NCBI GenBank assembly: GCA_024231695.1
Contig: JAAEQF010000146.1
Span: 1-38,511, forward strand
DNA from: FCB group bacterium
GTDB taxonomy: Bacteria > Zixibacteria > MSB-5A5 > GN15 > JAAZOE01
Direction: 5' to 3'
DNA: 38,511 nucleotides
In this document: positions 1-8,825 of the stretch, in pieces
How the letters are laid out: each line of letters starts with the position of its first letter
Position numbering within the stretch: position 1 is the stretch's first letter
The notes under the pieces: model-generated
Databases searched by the model: none
What the model was told of the DNA's origin: nothing
What the model saw: the letters and a program-made list of their open reading frames with translations, nothing else
Made by a program: the position numbers and the translations under genes

Positions 1-549
1 GAGGATTATGCCGATGATATTGCTCGCATGATATTCGAGAGTTTCTTTGACGCCGTGGATGGTCGTCCCAATGTCAAGGGCGGTCATTTTCGAATAAATC
101 TTCTGCCGACCACGTCGCATGTCTATTTCGGTAGCGTTATCGGAGCCACCCCCGATGGGCGTAAGAGCGGTATTCCGCTTTCGGAAGGGATTTCTCCGGT
201 GCAGGGCGCGGATCGCAAGGGCCCGACGGCGGTTTTGAAATCGGCCTCCAAGATTGACCATATTCGCACCGGCGGAACACTTTTGAATCAGAAATTCATA
301 CCCTCGGTTATGGCTGACGAGGACGGTCTCACCAAGGTGGCTCATCTGGTCCGGTCCTACTTTAAAATGGACGGCCATCATATTCAATTCAATGTCGTCA
401 CCGCCGACACTCTGCGCAAAGCTCAAAAAAACCCGGAAAATTATCGCGACCTGATCGTTCGCGTGGCCGGGTACAGCGATTATTTTGTCGATCTGACCGA
501 GGAACTTCAGGAGGAAATCATTCGCCGTTCCGAACAGGGCGTGGACTGA
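1..549 (+). CDS. Glycyl radical enzyme (pyruvate formate-lyase-like), C-terminal part
   Basis: The reading frame is open from base 1 to the TGA at 547-549, so the 5' part lies outside the window; the first ATG inside is internal. Near the C-terminus the sequence RVAGYSDYF is the glycyl radical loop; the radical Gly is the GGG codon at 469-471. Such enzymes are activated by a radical SAM partner and perform O2-sensitive radical chemistry (C-C, C-O or C-N bond cleavage) in anaerobes. The active-site Cys loop and substrate residues are upstream of the window, so PFL, diol/glycerol dehydratase, hydroxyproline dehydratase or decarboxylase cannot be told apart. The tail DLTEELQEEIIRR is typical of the PFL2/dehydratase group. 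No activase is visible here; the radical SAM gene at 25875 is of a different family. Confidence 0.9.
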   Translation, partial: EDYADDIARMIFESFFDAVDGRPNVKGGHFRINLLPTTSHVYFGSVIGATPDGRKSGIPLSEGISPVQGADRKGPTAVLKSASKIDHIRTGGTLLNQKFIPSVMADEDGLTKVAHLVRSYFKMDGHHIQFNVVTADTLRKAQKNPENYRDLIVRVAGYSDYFVDLTEELQEEIIRRSEQGVD

Positions 550-650
550 TTTTCGACTGGCGATATTTTGATTACTGCGTATATTGGTACCAACCGGTAA
601 CGGATGACAAGCGACATTCAAACTGACTACTTGGATCAGGTTTCCTGTTG

Positions 651-1535
651 ATGAAAACTCCTGCATTTGCGGTTTTGACATTGCTTCTTTTCATTTGTCC
701 CGAGCTTTTTGCCCAAGGTTCGATTTTTGGAACGGTGACCAATGCCGATGCATCCGTGCCTGACTCTGGTGTATTCAGTTTCTTTGGATATTTGGATGAC
801 ACTGACGAGGAAATTAGTATTGAGAGTTCCATCGGAGCCGGTTATAATGAGGGCAATTGGTATGACGATTTCCAGAATTACCTGACCGAAGCGCCGGGCA
901 ATCCCTACGATTATCATTTCTATAATCCCACCAACGGTGAAGGCTATATTTTGTCCGATCTTATTCCGAATAACTCGTTTCAGCAGGAGGATATCAACTT
1001 ATCCGCCGTGGATTGGCCTGACGCCCCCACCGGGCTGACCGGAACGGCCGGAAGCGATACGGTTCAGGTGATGTTGGAGTGGGATCAAGTTATTGATTTG
1101 ACCTATCACATATATCGTCGTGGCGCTTCCTCGAATGGTTCCTTTTTCCGCATAGACGATACCAATGGATCGCTTTTAAATCCCGGCGTTGACGGCGGCG
1201 CTTTTACCGATACAACCGTGGACGGCATAAATGAGTATCAATATTTGTTGATTGCCGAGGATCTTTCAGGGCAACTGAGTCCTCATTCGGAGATAATCAC
1301 AGTCAACAGTTCCGGCGAAATTAGTCTTTGCGGTGATGCCAACGGTGACGAGGCTGTCAATATCGGCGATCCGGTATATCTGATAAATTATATTTTCAAA
1401 AGCGGGGCGGCACCTGTTCCCCTTTGCATCGGCGATGCCAACGGCGATGATGCGGTCAATATCGGCGACCCGGTATATATCATTAATTATATTTTCAAAA
1501 GCGGACCGCCGCCGATTGATCCCTGCTGTCCCTGA
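651..1535 (+). CDS. Secreted protein with FN3-like domain and two dockerin-like repeats
   Basis: The ATG at 651 is preferred over the TTG at 648 because AGG (638-640) sits about 10 bp upstream. Residues 1-22 form a Sec signal peptide ending in LFAQ. Residues about 23-120 are a module starting GSIFGTVTN that is almost identical to the N-terminus of the convergent gene at 1622-4381. A fibronectin-III-like stretch follows (about 120-222), then two repeats of CxGDANGDxxxNIGDPVYxINYIFKSG, with Asp/Asn positions as in calcium-binding dockerin/EF-hand loops. It ends in CCP. Likely an exported or surface protein; no enzymatic motif is visible. Dockerin-like repeats in this group usually occur without a recognised cellulosome, so their partner is unknown. 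Confidence 0.85.
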   Translation: MKTPAFAVLTLLLFICPELFAQGSIFGTVTNADASVPDSGVFSFFGYLDDTDEEISIESSIGAGYNEGNWYDDFQNYLTEAPGNPYDYHFYNPTNGEGYILSDLIPNNSFQQEDINLSAVDWPDAPTGLTGTAGSDTVQVMLEWDQVIDLTYHIYRRGASSNGSFFRIDDTNGSLLNPGVDGGAFTDTTVDGINEYQYLLIAEDLSGQLSPHSEIITVNSSGEISLCGDANGDEAVNIGDPVYLINYIFKSGAAPVPLCIGDANGDDAVNIGDPVYIINYIFKSGPPPIDPCCP

Positions 1536-1565
1536 TTTCAACTCCAATAAAAACCAACAGACAAA

Positions 1566-1595
1566 AAAGGGACAATCCGTGAGGGCTGTCCCTTT
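1566..1595. terminator. Hairpin between convergent genes
   Basis: AAAGGGACA (1566-1574) and TGTCCCTTT (1587-1595) form a 9-bp perfect stem with a 12-nt loop. It is A-rich on the left and T-rich on the right, lying between the stop codons of two convergent genes. This suits a bidirectional intrinsic terminator. Confidence 0.7.
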
Positions 1596-1621
1596 ATGAC
1601 TTGTCATATCCGGCTTGAGAG

Positions 1622-4381
1622 TTATTTGGTCAGGATCATCTTTCGAGTTTCTATAATGTCATCCTGGCGAAGGCGGTAGAAATATACACCCGAGGCGACC
1701 GCGCGGCCTTGGCTGTCGATACCGTTCCAAATTATTTTCTTCACTCCGGCGGACATTTGATCAGCCACCAGAGTTGTTACTTTCCGTCCGACGATATCGA
1801 ATACATCGAGTGACACATAGCCGCTGTGAGGCAGACTGAATTCAATAGTCGTCACCGGGTTGAACGGGTTGGGATAGTTTTGACTCAGAGCCAGGCGGTT
1901 CGGCAGTTGCGGCTGGTCCTGATCGTTGACATCGGTTGGCTGTGAGGTCCTAAACGACCACACCGGGGACCATGTTCCCCAGCCGCAGTGATTTTCTGCT
2001 CGCACCCGCCAGAAATATTCGGTCGTGTCGGCCAGAGTTTCCGTGATGACACTCAGGTCCGCCAGCGTCGTATCAAGCTCGGGTGCGGAGAAATTTCCGT
2101 GGTCATCAATCATCAATTGATAATTGGTTGCTCCAACGGAAGCGTTCCACACGAGAACGACTTGAGTGACGGTATCTCCGTTATTCGGTTTAACCTGATT
2201 CGGAGCCTCCGGCGTTGGGCATTCGGTAGTGAAATTCCACTCAGCGCTCCAATCACTCCAGAGGTCGCATGTGCTGAGGACCCGCACTTTCCAATAATAG
2301 GCTGTGTTCTCATCCAGACCGGTCAGGCTGAAACTGGATACGTCCAGCAAAGTATCGATGATAATTGTAGCCATGCGCACGTTCAGATGATAAACAGCAG
2401 CTCCGCCGACATCATTCCAATCGAAATTGACCGGGCGGGCGACGTCATCCGATCCGTTGACCGGACGGACAAGAACGGGCAAACTGGGAGTGTTGCAGAT
2501 TCTGAAAACGGTCGCTACACTCCAATCACTCCAGCCGGATATATAGTGAGCCCGGACCCGCCAGTACCAGACGCCGATGGCTAGATCGGGTGATACGGTT
2601 TTTTCCGATATGACAGCGCTTAGGCGGCGGTCAACCGTATTGAAACCGGGCGAATTGTCCACTTCCAGTTCATAGCTGTCGGTACCGATGACATCAGTCC
2701 AGTCAATAGTCGGTGAATGATCAAGAATGACTTCGTCATCAACCGGCCAAACTGGTTGCGGAGGGCGATTCTCAGAGGTAACAGTGATAATAAAGGACAA
2801 TGAATCGGTCAGCGCTTCAGGGCCCTCATCCGGCTCGTCCGAAGCCCTGAAAATCAGATGGTATTCTCCGGCCTGACCCTGATCCGGATTGAATACGAAC
2901 GATCCGTTGCCGTTGCCGTTGTCGATAAACTCGGCATTGTCCGGCAGGCCCTCGGCGGTCAGCTGAGGATCGGTGCCGTCGGGATCGGATGTAATCAGGA
3001 TAAAATTCAGGCTGGAATATTCAACAACCGTGAACGGGCCGATCGAATCGATTTCCGGTGCGCGATTGGTATTGGTTACCGTGATGACAACTACTTCGGA
3101 ATCGGCGTCAATACCATCGGTGGCATAAAATGAAATTGAATAATAGCCCGCCTGAGTGTAATCGGGATCAAAAGTAAACTGGCCGGTACCGTCACCATTG
3201 TCTGTCATCGAGGCGTTGAGTGGGATATTTGACGCAGAAATTTCCGGGATAACTCCATCCGGATCGGAGGCTGATATGGGCAGACTCAGATGGCCTCCTT
3301 CGGGTACCGTTTGATGGCCGAGGAGATCAAGTACGGGCGGTTGATTGGACAGATAGTTAAAGCCGTCGATTAGCGGTTCAGAAGGCAGGGTGGACGCGAT
3401 ATTGGTCACGATAATATCTATCGGGCCGGGCGATCCGGGAGGGGTTATGCCGGTTATCTCGAAAGGAGTTATCACTGTTACTGAATTGAGCGCGATCCCG
3501 CCGATAGTGGCGACAACTCCCGCGTTGTCAAATCCGACTCCCAGAATTCTCACTTCAGTGCCGCCCGACATATGCCCCTCGGATGGATACACGGCAGTGA
3601 TGACAGGAGCGTCAACGGCAGCGCTATTTATTTCGATAATATCTGAATGAGGGCTTAGGTTGCCCGAAGAATCTTCGGCTATAATCAGATAATTAAAGCT
3701 AACGGGACTATCAATCATGGAATCGATATAGAAACTATCGCTTACTCCCAGGTTCAAAAGCGATCCGGCAGTATCATCTTTACGAAAGAATGAGCCATTG
3801 GAAGTGGACGGTCGCCTGAAAACGTGACAGGCCAAACCCGGAGTTTCATCCCAGAAAACAACGGTTTTGCCGGAGGATATGGTGCGACCATCAAGTCCAC
3901 CCGGTTTGGCCGGCCAGGAAACCTGCGCCAAAACGATATCTTCCTGCTGAAATGAATTGTTCGGAATCAGACCGGATAAAATATACCCTTCACCGTTATC
4001 GCTGTTGTAGAAATGATAATCGTAGGGGTTACCGGGTGCTTCGGTCAGGTAATTCTGGAAATCGTCATACCAGTTGCCCTCATTATAACCGGCTCCGATG
4101 GAACTCTCAATACTAATTTCCTCGTCGGTGTCATCCAAATATCCAAAGAAACTGAATGCACTCGAGTCCGGTATAGAAGCATCGGAATTGGTTACCGAAC
4201 CGAAAATCGAACCTTGGGGATAAGCCGGAGATGCAGTTATGACCGCAATTATCATGAAAAATACCGCAATTAGGCCGATCCGGAATCTGCATATTGAGAC
4301 GCCAAACCTGTTCCAAAGGGTATTATTTATGAATCGGATTTCCACTATACTGAAACTCCGGTCATAGATTCGGTTAGGCAA
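1622..4381 (-). CDS. Large secreted multi-domain protein (Ig/cadherin-like, FN3) with T9SS-type C-terminal sorting domain
   Basis: About 919 residues. A hydrophobic signal segment ends near residue 56 (SPAYPQ), followed by the GSIFGSVTN module shared with the gene at 651. Then come an FN3-like segment, an IPT/TIG-like segment (about 255-345), two cadherin/Ig-like repeats containing DNGDGTGQF and DNGNGNGSF, three FN3-like Trp-rich repeats (about 545-815), and a final YPNPFNP...GVYFYRL...RKMILTK stretch typical of Por/T9SS type A (FlgD-Ig-like) sorting domains. It is probably exported by a type IX-like system and attached to the surface. The start is uncertain: the longest frame begins with TTG at 4381, with a GAAAGGTGG ribosome-binding-like sequence about 18 nt upstream, so the pre-signal extension may be over-called. 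Confidence 0.85.
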   Translation of the reverse strand: MPNRIYDRSFSIVEIRFINNTLWNRFGVSICRFRIGLIAVFFMIIAVITASPAYPQGSIFGSVTNSDASIPDSSAFSFFGYLDDTDEEISIESSIGAGYNEGNWYDDFQNYLTEAPGNPYDYHFYNSDNGEGYILSGLIPNNSFQQEDIVLAQVSWPAKPGGLDGRTISSGKTVVFWDETPGLACHVFRRPSTSNGSFFRKDDTAGSLLNLGVSDSFYIDSMIDSPVSFNYLIIAEDSSGNLSPHSDIIEINSAAVDAPVITAVYPSEGHMSGGTEVRILGVGFDNAGVVATIGGIALNSVTVITPFEITGITPPGSPGPIDIIVTNIASTLPSEPLIDGFNYLSNQPPVLDLLGHQTVPEGGHLSLPISASDPDGVIPEISASNIPLNASMTDNGDGTGQFTFDPDYTQAGYYSISFYATDGIDADSEVVVITVTNTNRAPEIDSIGPFTVVEYSSLNFILITSDPDGTDPQLTAEGLPDNAEFIDNGNGNGSFVFNPDQGQAGEYHLIFRASDEPDEGPEALTDSLSFIITVTSENRPPQPVWPVDDEVILDHSPTIDWTDVIGTDSYELEVDNSPGFNTVDRRLSAVISEKTVSPDLAIGVWYWRVRAHYISGWSDWSVATVFRICNTPSLPVLVRPVNGSDDVARPVNFDWNDVGGAAVYHLNVRMATIIIDTLLDVSSFSLTGLDENTAYYWKVRVLSTCDLWSDWSAEWNFTTECPTPEAPNQVKPNNGDTVTQVVLVWNASVGATNYQLMIDDHGNFSAPELDTTLADLSVITETLADTTEYFWRVRAENHCGWGTWSPVWSFRTSQPTDVNDQDQPQLPNRLALSQNYPNPFNPVTTIEFSLPHSGYVSLDVFDIVGRKVTTLVADQMSAGVKKIIWNGIDSQGRAVASGVYFYRLRQDDIIETRKMILTK

Positions 4382-4705
4382 CAGCTATTCACAGGCAAAC
4401 CACCTTTCTATATCTATGGCCGCCTGTACATTAAGTATAACACTAAATGTCCACAGGTCAAGTCTGCAAATGAAATGCCTGAAAAAGGGGATACAGGTTT
4501 ATTTTGCCATTCTTAATAATATACACTGTACTGCCGGGTACGAAAACATGCCCTGTTTTTGTGTTCGAGTATCACAAATTGGGCGGTTCTTCAATAGTTT
4601 TGTCTGCTGCCCCTCGGCTAACTTGTTGGTAATTAGGCTTATAGCCGTTCCGGCATAAATTTTGATTATTAGCCTGTCAGAAACTATAAAACAAGGAGTT
4701 GAAAG
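4382..4705. other. Intergenic stretch between divergent genes
   Basis: About 320 bp separate the start of the leftward surface protein from the start of the small secreted protein. It must hold both promoters. An 80-codon frame at 4416-4658 has no ribosome-binding site or recognisable domain and is not called. Nothing else distinct was found. Confidence 0.5.
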
Positions 4706-5128
4706 ATGAAAAAGTTGGCGATTTTTACGGTTCTGACTCTGATTATGATGGTGGCGGCGTCATCTGTCTCCGCCCGTGTTATTACGGTCAGGAAGACCCA
4801 ACGGATAGGCTCCGGTCATCTGATCAAATGGCAGGAATATCGGACCGATCGAGGTGTGGCAGTTAAACATGGTTTATATGTGGAAAAGCTTGACGGCAAG
4901 GTCATTCTCAGGGGCGAATATCGCCATGGACGCAGACACGGTGAATGGACTCGCTGGAGCACAAATGGGCGGCATCGCAAAATTGAAACCATGATCTATA
5001 AAAACGGACGCTTGATGGATTTCACTCGGCCCATCTACAGTAAAAAATACTCTCGCATAGTGAAAATCAAACGTCCGCCGGTTGTCCGAGTCACGCTTCC
5101 TCATTTTCGGGTACACTGCCGCCTTTAA
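4706..5128 (+). CDS. Small secreted MORN/YwqK-like repeat protein
   Basis: 140 residues. ATG at 4706 follows AAGGAG (4693-4698). Residues 1-23 are a clear signal peptide ending in SVSA. The mature part is very basic and contains short strands such as HGLYVEKLDGKVILRGEYRHGRRHGEW followed by NGRHRKIETMIYKNGRL; these resemble the antitoxin YwqK/MORN-type repeat (G-x-W/Y spaced by K/R). Probably a small periplasmic or surface protein of unknown role. It is monocistronic, ending just before a strong hairpin. Confidence 0.75.
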   Translation: MKKLAIFTVLTLIMMVAASSVSARVITVRKTQRIGSGHLIKWQEYRTDRGVAVKHGLYVEKLDGKVILRGEYRHGRRHGEWTRWSTNGRHRKIETMIYKNGRLMDFTRPIYSKKYSRIVKIKRPPVVRVTLPHFRVHCRL

Positions 5129-5152
5129 ATTTAAATCCTGATAGTTTCCTTC

Positions 5153-5183
5153 TCACGGGGTCGGCCTTCGGGCCGCCCCGTGA
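5153..5183 (+). terminator. Strong GC hairpin after the MORN-like gene
   Basis: TCACGGGG-T-CGGCC, TTCG loop, then GGCC-GCCCCGTGA: about 13 bp with a single bulged T and a UUCG tetraloop. No long U-tract follows. Located 25 nt after the stop at 5128 and upstream of the kinase start, it most likely ends transcription of the preceding gene. Confidence 0.65.
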
Positions 5184-5275
5184 AGCAGCTTGACAAGATA
5201 CAAACCACATTCTATATTTCCCCATATCAACCATTGTCTCAACTTATTCTATGTGCATCAATGAGAGCCACTGTT

Positions 5276-7120
5276 ATGGATAGTGACAAGAAATCGTTTT
5301 TTAATCGTCGCCCGTGCGGGTGGCATCGAGTGCCTTTTGGGGCCGAGGATGATCCAGGATTTGTTGATGAGCTTTTATCAATAAACAAAAGCGGTACGGC
5401 AGTAGCCGGAATTATCGGTATTATTGGAGCGCTGCTAATAATACTGTTGCCTCTTCTATTCGGTAAACAGCTTTCCTGGCATTACGGGAGCGACCCCGCA
5501 GTTGAGATCACAGTGGTATGGGACAAACTGTTAATTCTCCTGATGGGCATTGCTTGTCTGATCTGGTCGGGCCGATCCGGCCGTCTGTCAACCGGACGTT
5601 TGCTGGTGGCTCTATTGCTTGTGGCCGCAAGCGTCGCCGCTACTTATGATGACATTGCCCGGGGAGATATTTCCTTTTCGCCGGCTTACCTGACGCTGAT
5701 TATGCTGGTCTCCGTGACTATCCCTTACCGTGTTGGTCAGACACTACTTCTATGCCTGTCGATATCCCTGAGCTTTGTATTTCAGGTCTACATTTTACAT
5801 CCTGATTCACTGTCAGCTCTGACTCCCCAGAAACCAATTTATCTGCTTCTGACCACACTGATTTGCACCGGTATCAACGCTCTTTTATACAGCGGCCGTT
5901 ACAAACAGTATCGGGCTAGAAAAAGCGCCGAGGAGTTGCGCGAGCATGCGGCTGAGTCGGAGGAAAAGTACCGGTCGCTGTTCGACAATGCCACCGACGC
6001 CATTTTCGTTTTGGATAATGAATCCGGCCATTTCGAAATGGTCAATCCGATGATGGAAAACCTGCTGGGTATTCCTGCCGAAGAGTTATATCGGATGCAA
6101 TTTCATGAAATAGTCGCTCCGGAAGACGTCAACCGGATAGCCGGTTATCACATAGCTCGCATGAAGGGCGAGGCGGCCCCGATGCAATACAAATTCAAGG
6201 CCCGCACTCGTCTCTGGTCCGATCCGCGTATTTGCGACATGAAGTTATATACGTACGATGAAAACGAAAGAGTGACTGTCGGCGCCGTGCGAGATGTGAC
6301 CGATCAGGTTGTGGCCGAGGAAAAAGTTCGTAAATTTGCCGCTGAGCTGGAAAGCACCAATCGGGAACTATGGGAAACGCAGGCTCAATTGGTACAATCG
6401 GCGCAACTGGCGTCGCTGGGCAATCTGGTGGCCGGTGTTGCGCATGAGTTGAATACACCTTTGGGAGCGATTAATTCCAATACCGATGTCACCTCGCGGG
6501 CGGTCAAAGTGATTCGTTCAACCCTGGCTGAAAATAAAGCGGATGAAGCCACAACCGAAAGACTCAACCGGACCCTGATAACACTGGAAGATTTGAATCG
6601 AGTCACTCAGTCTGCTTCCGACCGAATTGATGTCATCGTCACCGCCTTGCGTAATTTTGCCAGGTTGGATGAAGCTGAACTCAAGGAAGTGGATATACAT
6701 GAGGGCATCGAAAGCGCTCTGACTATCCTTCCCCGGGAAAAGACAAAAAGGATTAAAATCGAAAAGGATTTTGCCGCTTTACCGGCAATTCGCTGTCATC
6801 CTAACCAGATTAATCAGGTGTTTATGAACCTGTTGATAAACGCGGTGGAGGCGATTGAAATCGAAGGGACGGTATCTGTTTCGACGGCCTGCGAGGAAAA
6901 TTGGGCAGTGATTCGTTTTGCCGATAACGGAAGAGGAATGTCACCTCAAATTCAAAGTCGCATATACGATCCTGGATTTACTACCAAGGGGGTTGGAGTT
7001 GGAACCGGATTGGGTTTGGCGATTTGTTACCGGATAATCGAGAGTCATAAAGGGCAAATCGATATGGTCAGCGAAGAGGGGAAAGGCACCGAAATCACCG
7101 TTCGCCTGCCGATAGATTAA
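5276..7120 (+). CDS. Membrane PAS sensor histidine kinase
   Basis: Start chosen at ATG 5276 (MDSDKK), with GAGAG 8 nt upstream; an in-frame ATG at 5261 is possible. The in-frame GTG at 5180 lies inside the preceding terminator hairpin and is rejected. Domains: about five to six membrane helices (residues about 35-210), a short coiled coil, a PAS domain (about 230-345), then a coiled-coil linker and a HisKA-type dimerisation region with the phospho-acceptor His in GVAHELNTPLGAI. The HATPase part has an N box (NLLINAVEAI), a G1 box (DNGRGM) and a G2 box (GTGLGLAI). It autophosphorylates and passes phosphate to a response regulator. No regulator is adjacent, so it is an orphan; signal unknown. 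Confidence 0.9.
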   Translation: MDSDKKSFFNRRPCGWHRVPFGAEDDPGFVDELLSINKSGTAVAGIIGIIGALLIILLPLLFGKQLSWHYGSDPAVEITVVWDKLLILLMGIACLIWSGRSGRLSTGRLLVALLLVAASVAATYDDIARGDISFSPAYLTLIMLVSVTIPYRVGQTLLLCLSISLSFVFQVYILHPDSLSALTPQKPIYLLLTTLICTGINALLYSGRYKQYRARKSAEELREHAAESEEKYRSLFDNATDAIFVLDNESGHFEMVNPMMENLLGIPAEELYRMQFHEIVAPEDVNRIAGYHIARMKGEAAPMQYKFKARTRLWSDPRICDMKLYTYDENERVTVGAVRDVTDQVVAEEKVRKFAAELESTNRELWETQAQLVQSAQLASLGNLVAGVAHELNTPLGAINSNTDVTSRAVKVIRSTLAENKADEATTERLNRTLITLEDLNRVTQSASDRIDVIVTALRNFARLDEAELKEVDIHEGIESALTILPREKTKRIKIEKDFAALPAIRCHPNQINQVFMNLLINAVEAIEIEGTVSVSTACEENWAVIRFADNGRGMSPQIQSRIYDPGFTTKGVGVGTGLGLAICYRIIESHKGQIDMVSEEGKGTEITVRLPID

Positions 7121-7157
7121 AATGTACTCGCCCTTGGCAAAATCAGATTTGACTTCG

Positions 7158-8825
7158 TTATTGGAAAATTAACTCCATTGCCGGACCGTGAAATGTCTGT
7201 TCCAGAAACAGCCATTGATATTTCAGGCGAAAGGCGATACCGGCGTTAGTGAATTTCAGATGATGAACCTGGCTATCAATGCCTAGAGCAATTAAGGCTC
7301 CACTTTTTCCATAATCGGAGTTTGTTCCCAGAGCCAGCCCACCGTCGAACCGAAACGCCTTGATCCGGTCGGTCAGGGGACAAGTCAGTCCGCCGCCGCC
7401 GGTAATCGTCAGCACGGTTCTTTCGGCTTCATGCAGTGAGGGCATGAAAACAGCATCTATCGACACGTTTTGGAATAATATCAAATCATCCCAAATTCCA
7501 TAACCAAGCCCTATACTCCCGCCGGCATGCGAGCCGTTTCCGGCGGAAACGAGCTGTAACCCGCTTCGCACCAGAAGACCTTTATAGCTCGGTGGTGCAT
7601 AACGATTTTGCACCCAGCGGACCGAGGCCCAGTCGGGGTGGGTGGTAATCAGCGTATAGGGGCCGGTGGGAGTTATACCCCTTAGCGGCTTGGGGATCAT
7701 CCATTCCGGGACGTCGGCCATGGGATAGAGGAACTCGATGTCGATATCGGTCAGGTCGGGATCATGATAGCCGGTTTCGCGAAGTTGGGGATAGTGATGC
7801 CGCCGGTAAATGTCATATTCGTCTTTATTTTCGGTGCGAAAACTCCAGCTTGCCGAAATCGGCATCGGCAAAAGTAAAAGCGTCGGCAGGCGCAGATCGG
7901 CGTAATAGACGCCACCGCCGTGATGTTCCAGCCATCTCGCAATCGCCCGCTCGGGCTGAAATCCCGCGGTAGCCGAAGGCAGCCATCTTTTTAGGGCGTC
8001 AGGCAGAGAGTTTCCGGAGGAATAGTAGAAAACGGCCAGTACTTCGTTTAGCGAACTTCGACAGGCCTCAAAAACGGGTTGATAGGTTGTCGATGACCAG
8101 TGCATTAATTCATCACCGAAAGTTTGCCATTGATCGCCGCGCGAGTTTAGCACATAGACACCTTGATGCCGGTGATAATGATGAGCTTCGATGTTGTTCC
8201 GACCGTGGAAAGGTGACAGAATGTCTTCCATCGGAACCAGCATATGGCCGGAGGAAAAGGCATCGGCCAGATATCCCTGAGCCGAGGCCTCCATAATCAA
8301 AGCGTCGGATAATAGCGCCGTCGAACAATTTGTTTTCGCGGCCATCTGGATCAACCGCATGGCCATCAGGTGCCGGATCAGGTAGGCGCTGATAACGTTT
8401 TGGGTTCGGAATTCAATTGGGCAGAGTATGCTGTCGCCTGCGAAAAGGGGAATATCGCTTTGGATTTTATCAGCCAGGGCATTCCAGGAAGAATCGATTT
8501 GCTCTCTTGTCAACGTCCGCAATTGTCCGGCTATCGACCGACCGCGATCATGGAAACGATCACTGCGGAAATCATCGCGGGCGAACAGGGCGCATATATC
8601 GCCAAAGGTTCGGTCCCGGCAAAGATATTTGGGAATTCCAATCGGGCCGCCTGTAGTGACCGGAAAATTAATTATATCACCGGAGAAGTTGGCGATCTCC
8701 TTCATGACCGTATTAAAAACACTGTCACCCAGGCGCCGATGTTCATCGACATCCCAGGCCAGCACATCAGCGGAAAAAAATCCACAGGAAATGAAAATCA
8801 GCAGATTGATCAAGAAGAGTCTCAC
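7158..8825 (-). CDS. Exported phospholipase C/P1-nuclease-like protein with C-terminal beta-rich domain
   Basis: About 555 residues. GTG start at 8823-8825, with GAGG 6 nt upstream; it overlaps the stop of the dipeptidase gene (GTGA), implying translational coupling. Signal peptide residues 1-23 (ends VLA), followed by W at position 24. The first half has features of the zinc-dependent phospholipase C/S1-P1 nuclease fold: WDVDEHRRLGD near the N-terminus and YLADAFSSGHMLVP around residue 195, with further His-rich EAHHYHRH. The second half (about 395-555) is Gly-rich with alternating hydrophobic strands (GSIGLGYGIW, GGLALG) and resembles an outer-membrane barrel or beta-sandwich. The mature Trp and His/Asp spacing support a trinuclear zinc site by analogy. 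Substrate unknown; family assignment is moderate. Confidence 0.65.
   Translation of the reverse strand: MRLFLINLLIFISCGFFSADVLAWDVDEHRRLGDSVFNTVMKEIANFSGDIINFPVTTGGPIGIPKYLCRDRTFGDICALFARDDFRSDRFHDRGRSIAGQLRTLTREQIDSSWNALADKIQSDIPLFAGDSILCPIEFRTQNVISAYLIRHLMAMRLIQMAAKTNCSTALLSDALIMEASAQGYLADAFSSGHMLVPMEDILSPFHGRNNIEAHHYHRHQGVYVLNSRGDQWQTFGDELMHWSSTTYQPVFEACRSSLNEVLAVFYYSSGNSLPDALKRWLPSATAGFQPERAIARWLEHHGGGVYYADLRLPTLLLLPMPISASWSFRTENKDEYDIYRRHHYPQLRETGYHDPDLTDIDIEFLYPMADVPEWMIPKPLRGITPTGPYTLITTHPDWASVRWVQNRYAPPSYKGLLVRSGLQLVSAGNGSHAGGSIGLGYGIWDDLILFQNVSIDAVFMPSLHEAERTVLTITGGGGLTCPLTDRIKAFRFDGGLALGTNSDYGKSGALIALGIDSQVHHLKFTNAGIAFRLKYQWLFLEQTFHGPAMELIFQ

Noticed and set aside
4416..4658. 80-codon plus-strand frame between divergent genes
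   Set aside because: No ribosome-binding site, no signal or domain, and it covers the expected promoter region.
5180..5275. GTG start giving a 32-residue longer histidine kinase
   Set aside because: The start lies inside the terminator hairpin of the previous gene, and the extra residues do not look like a domain.
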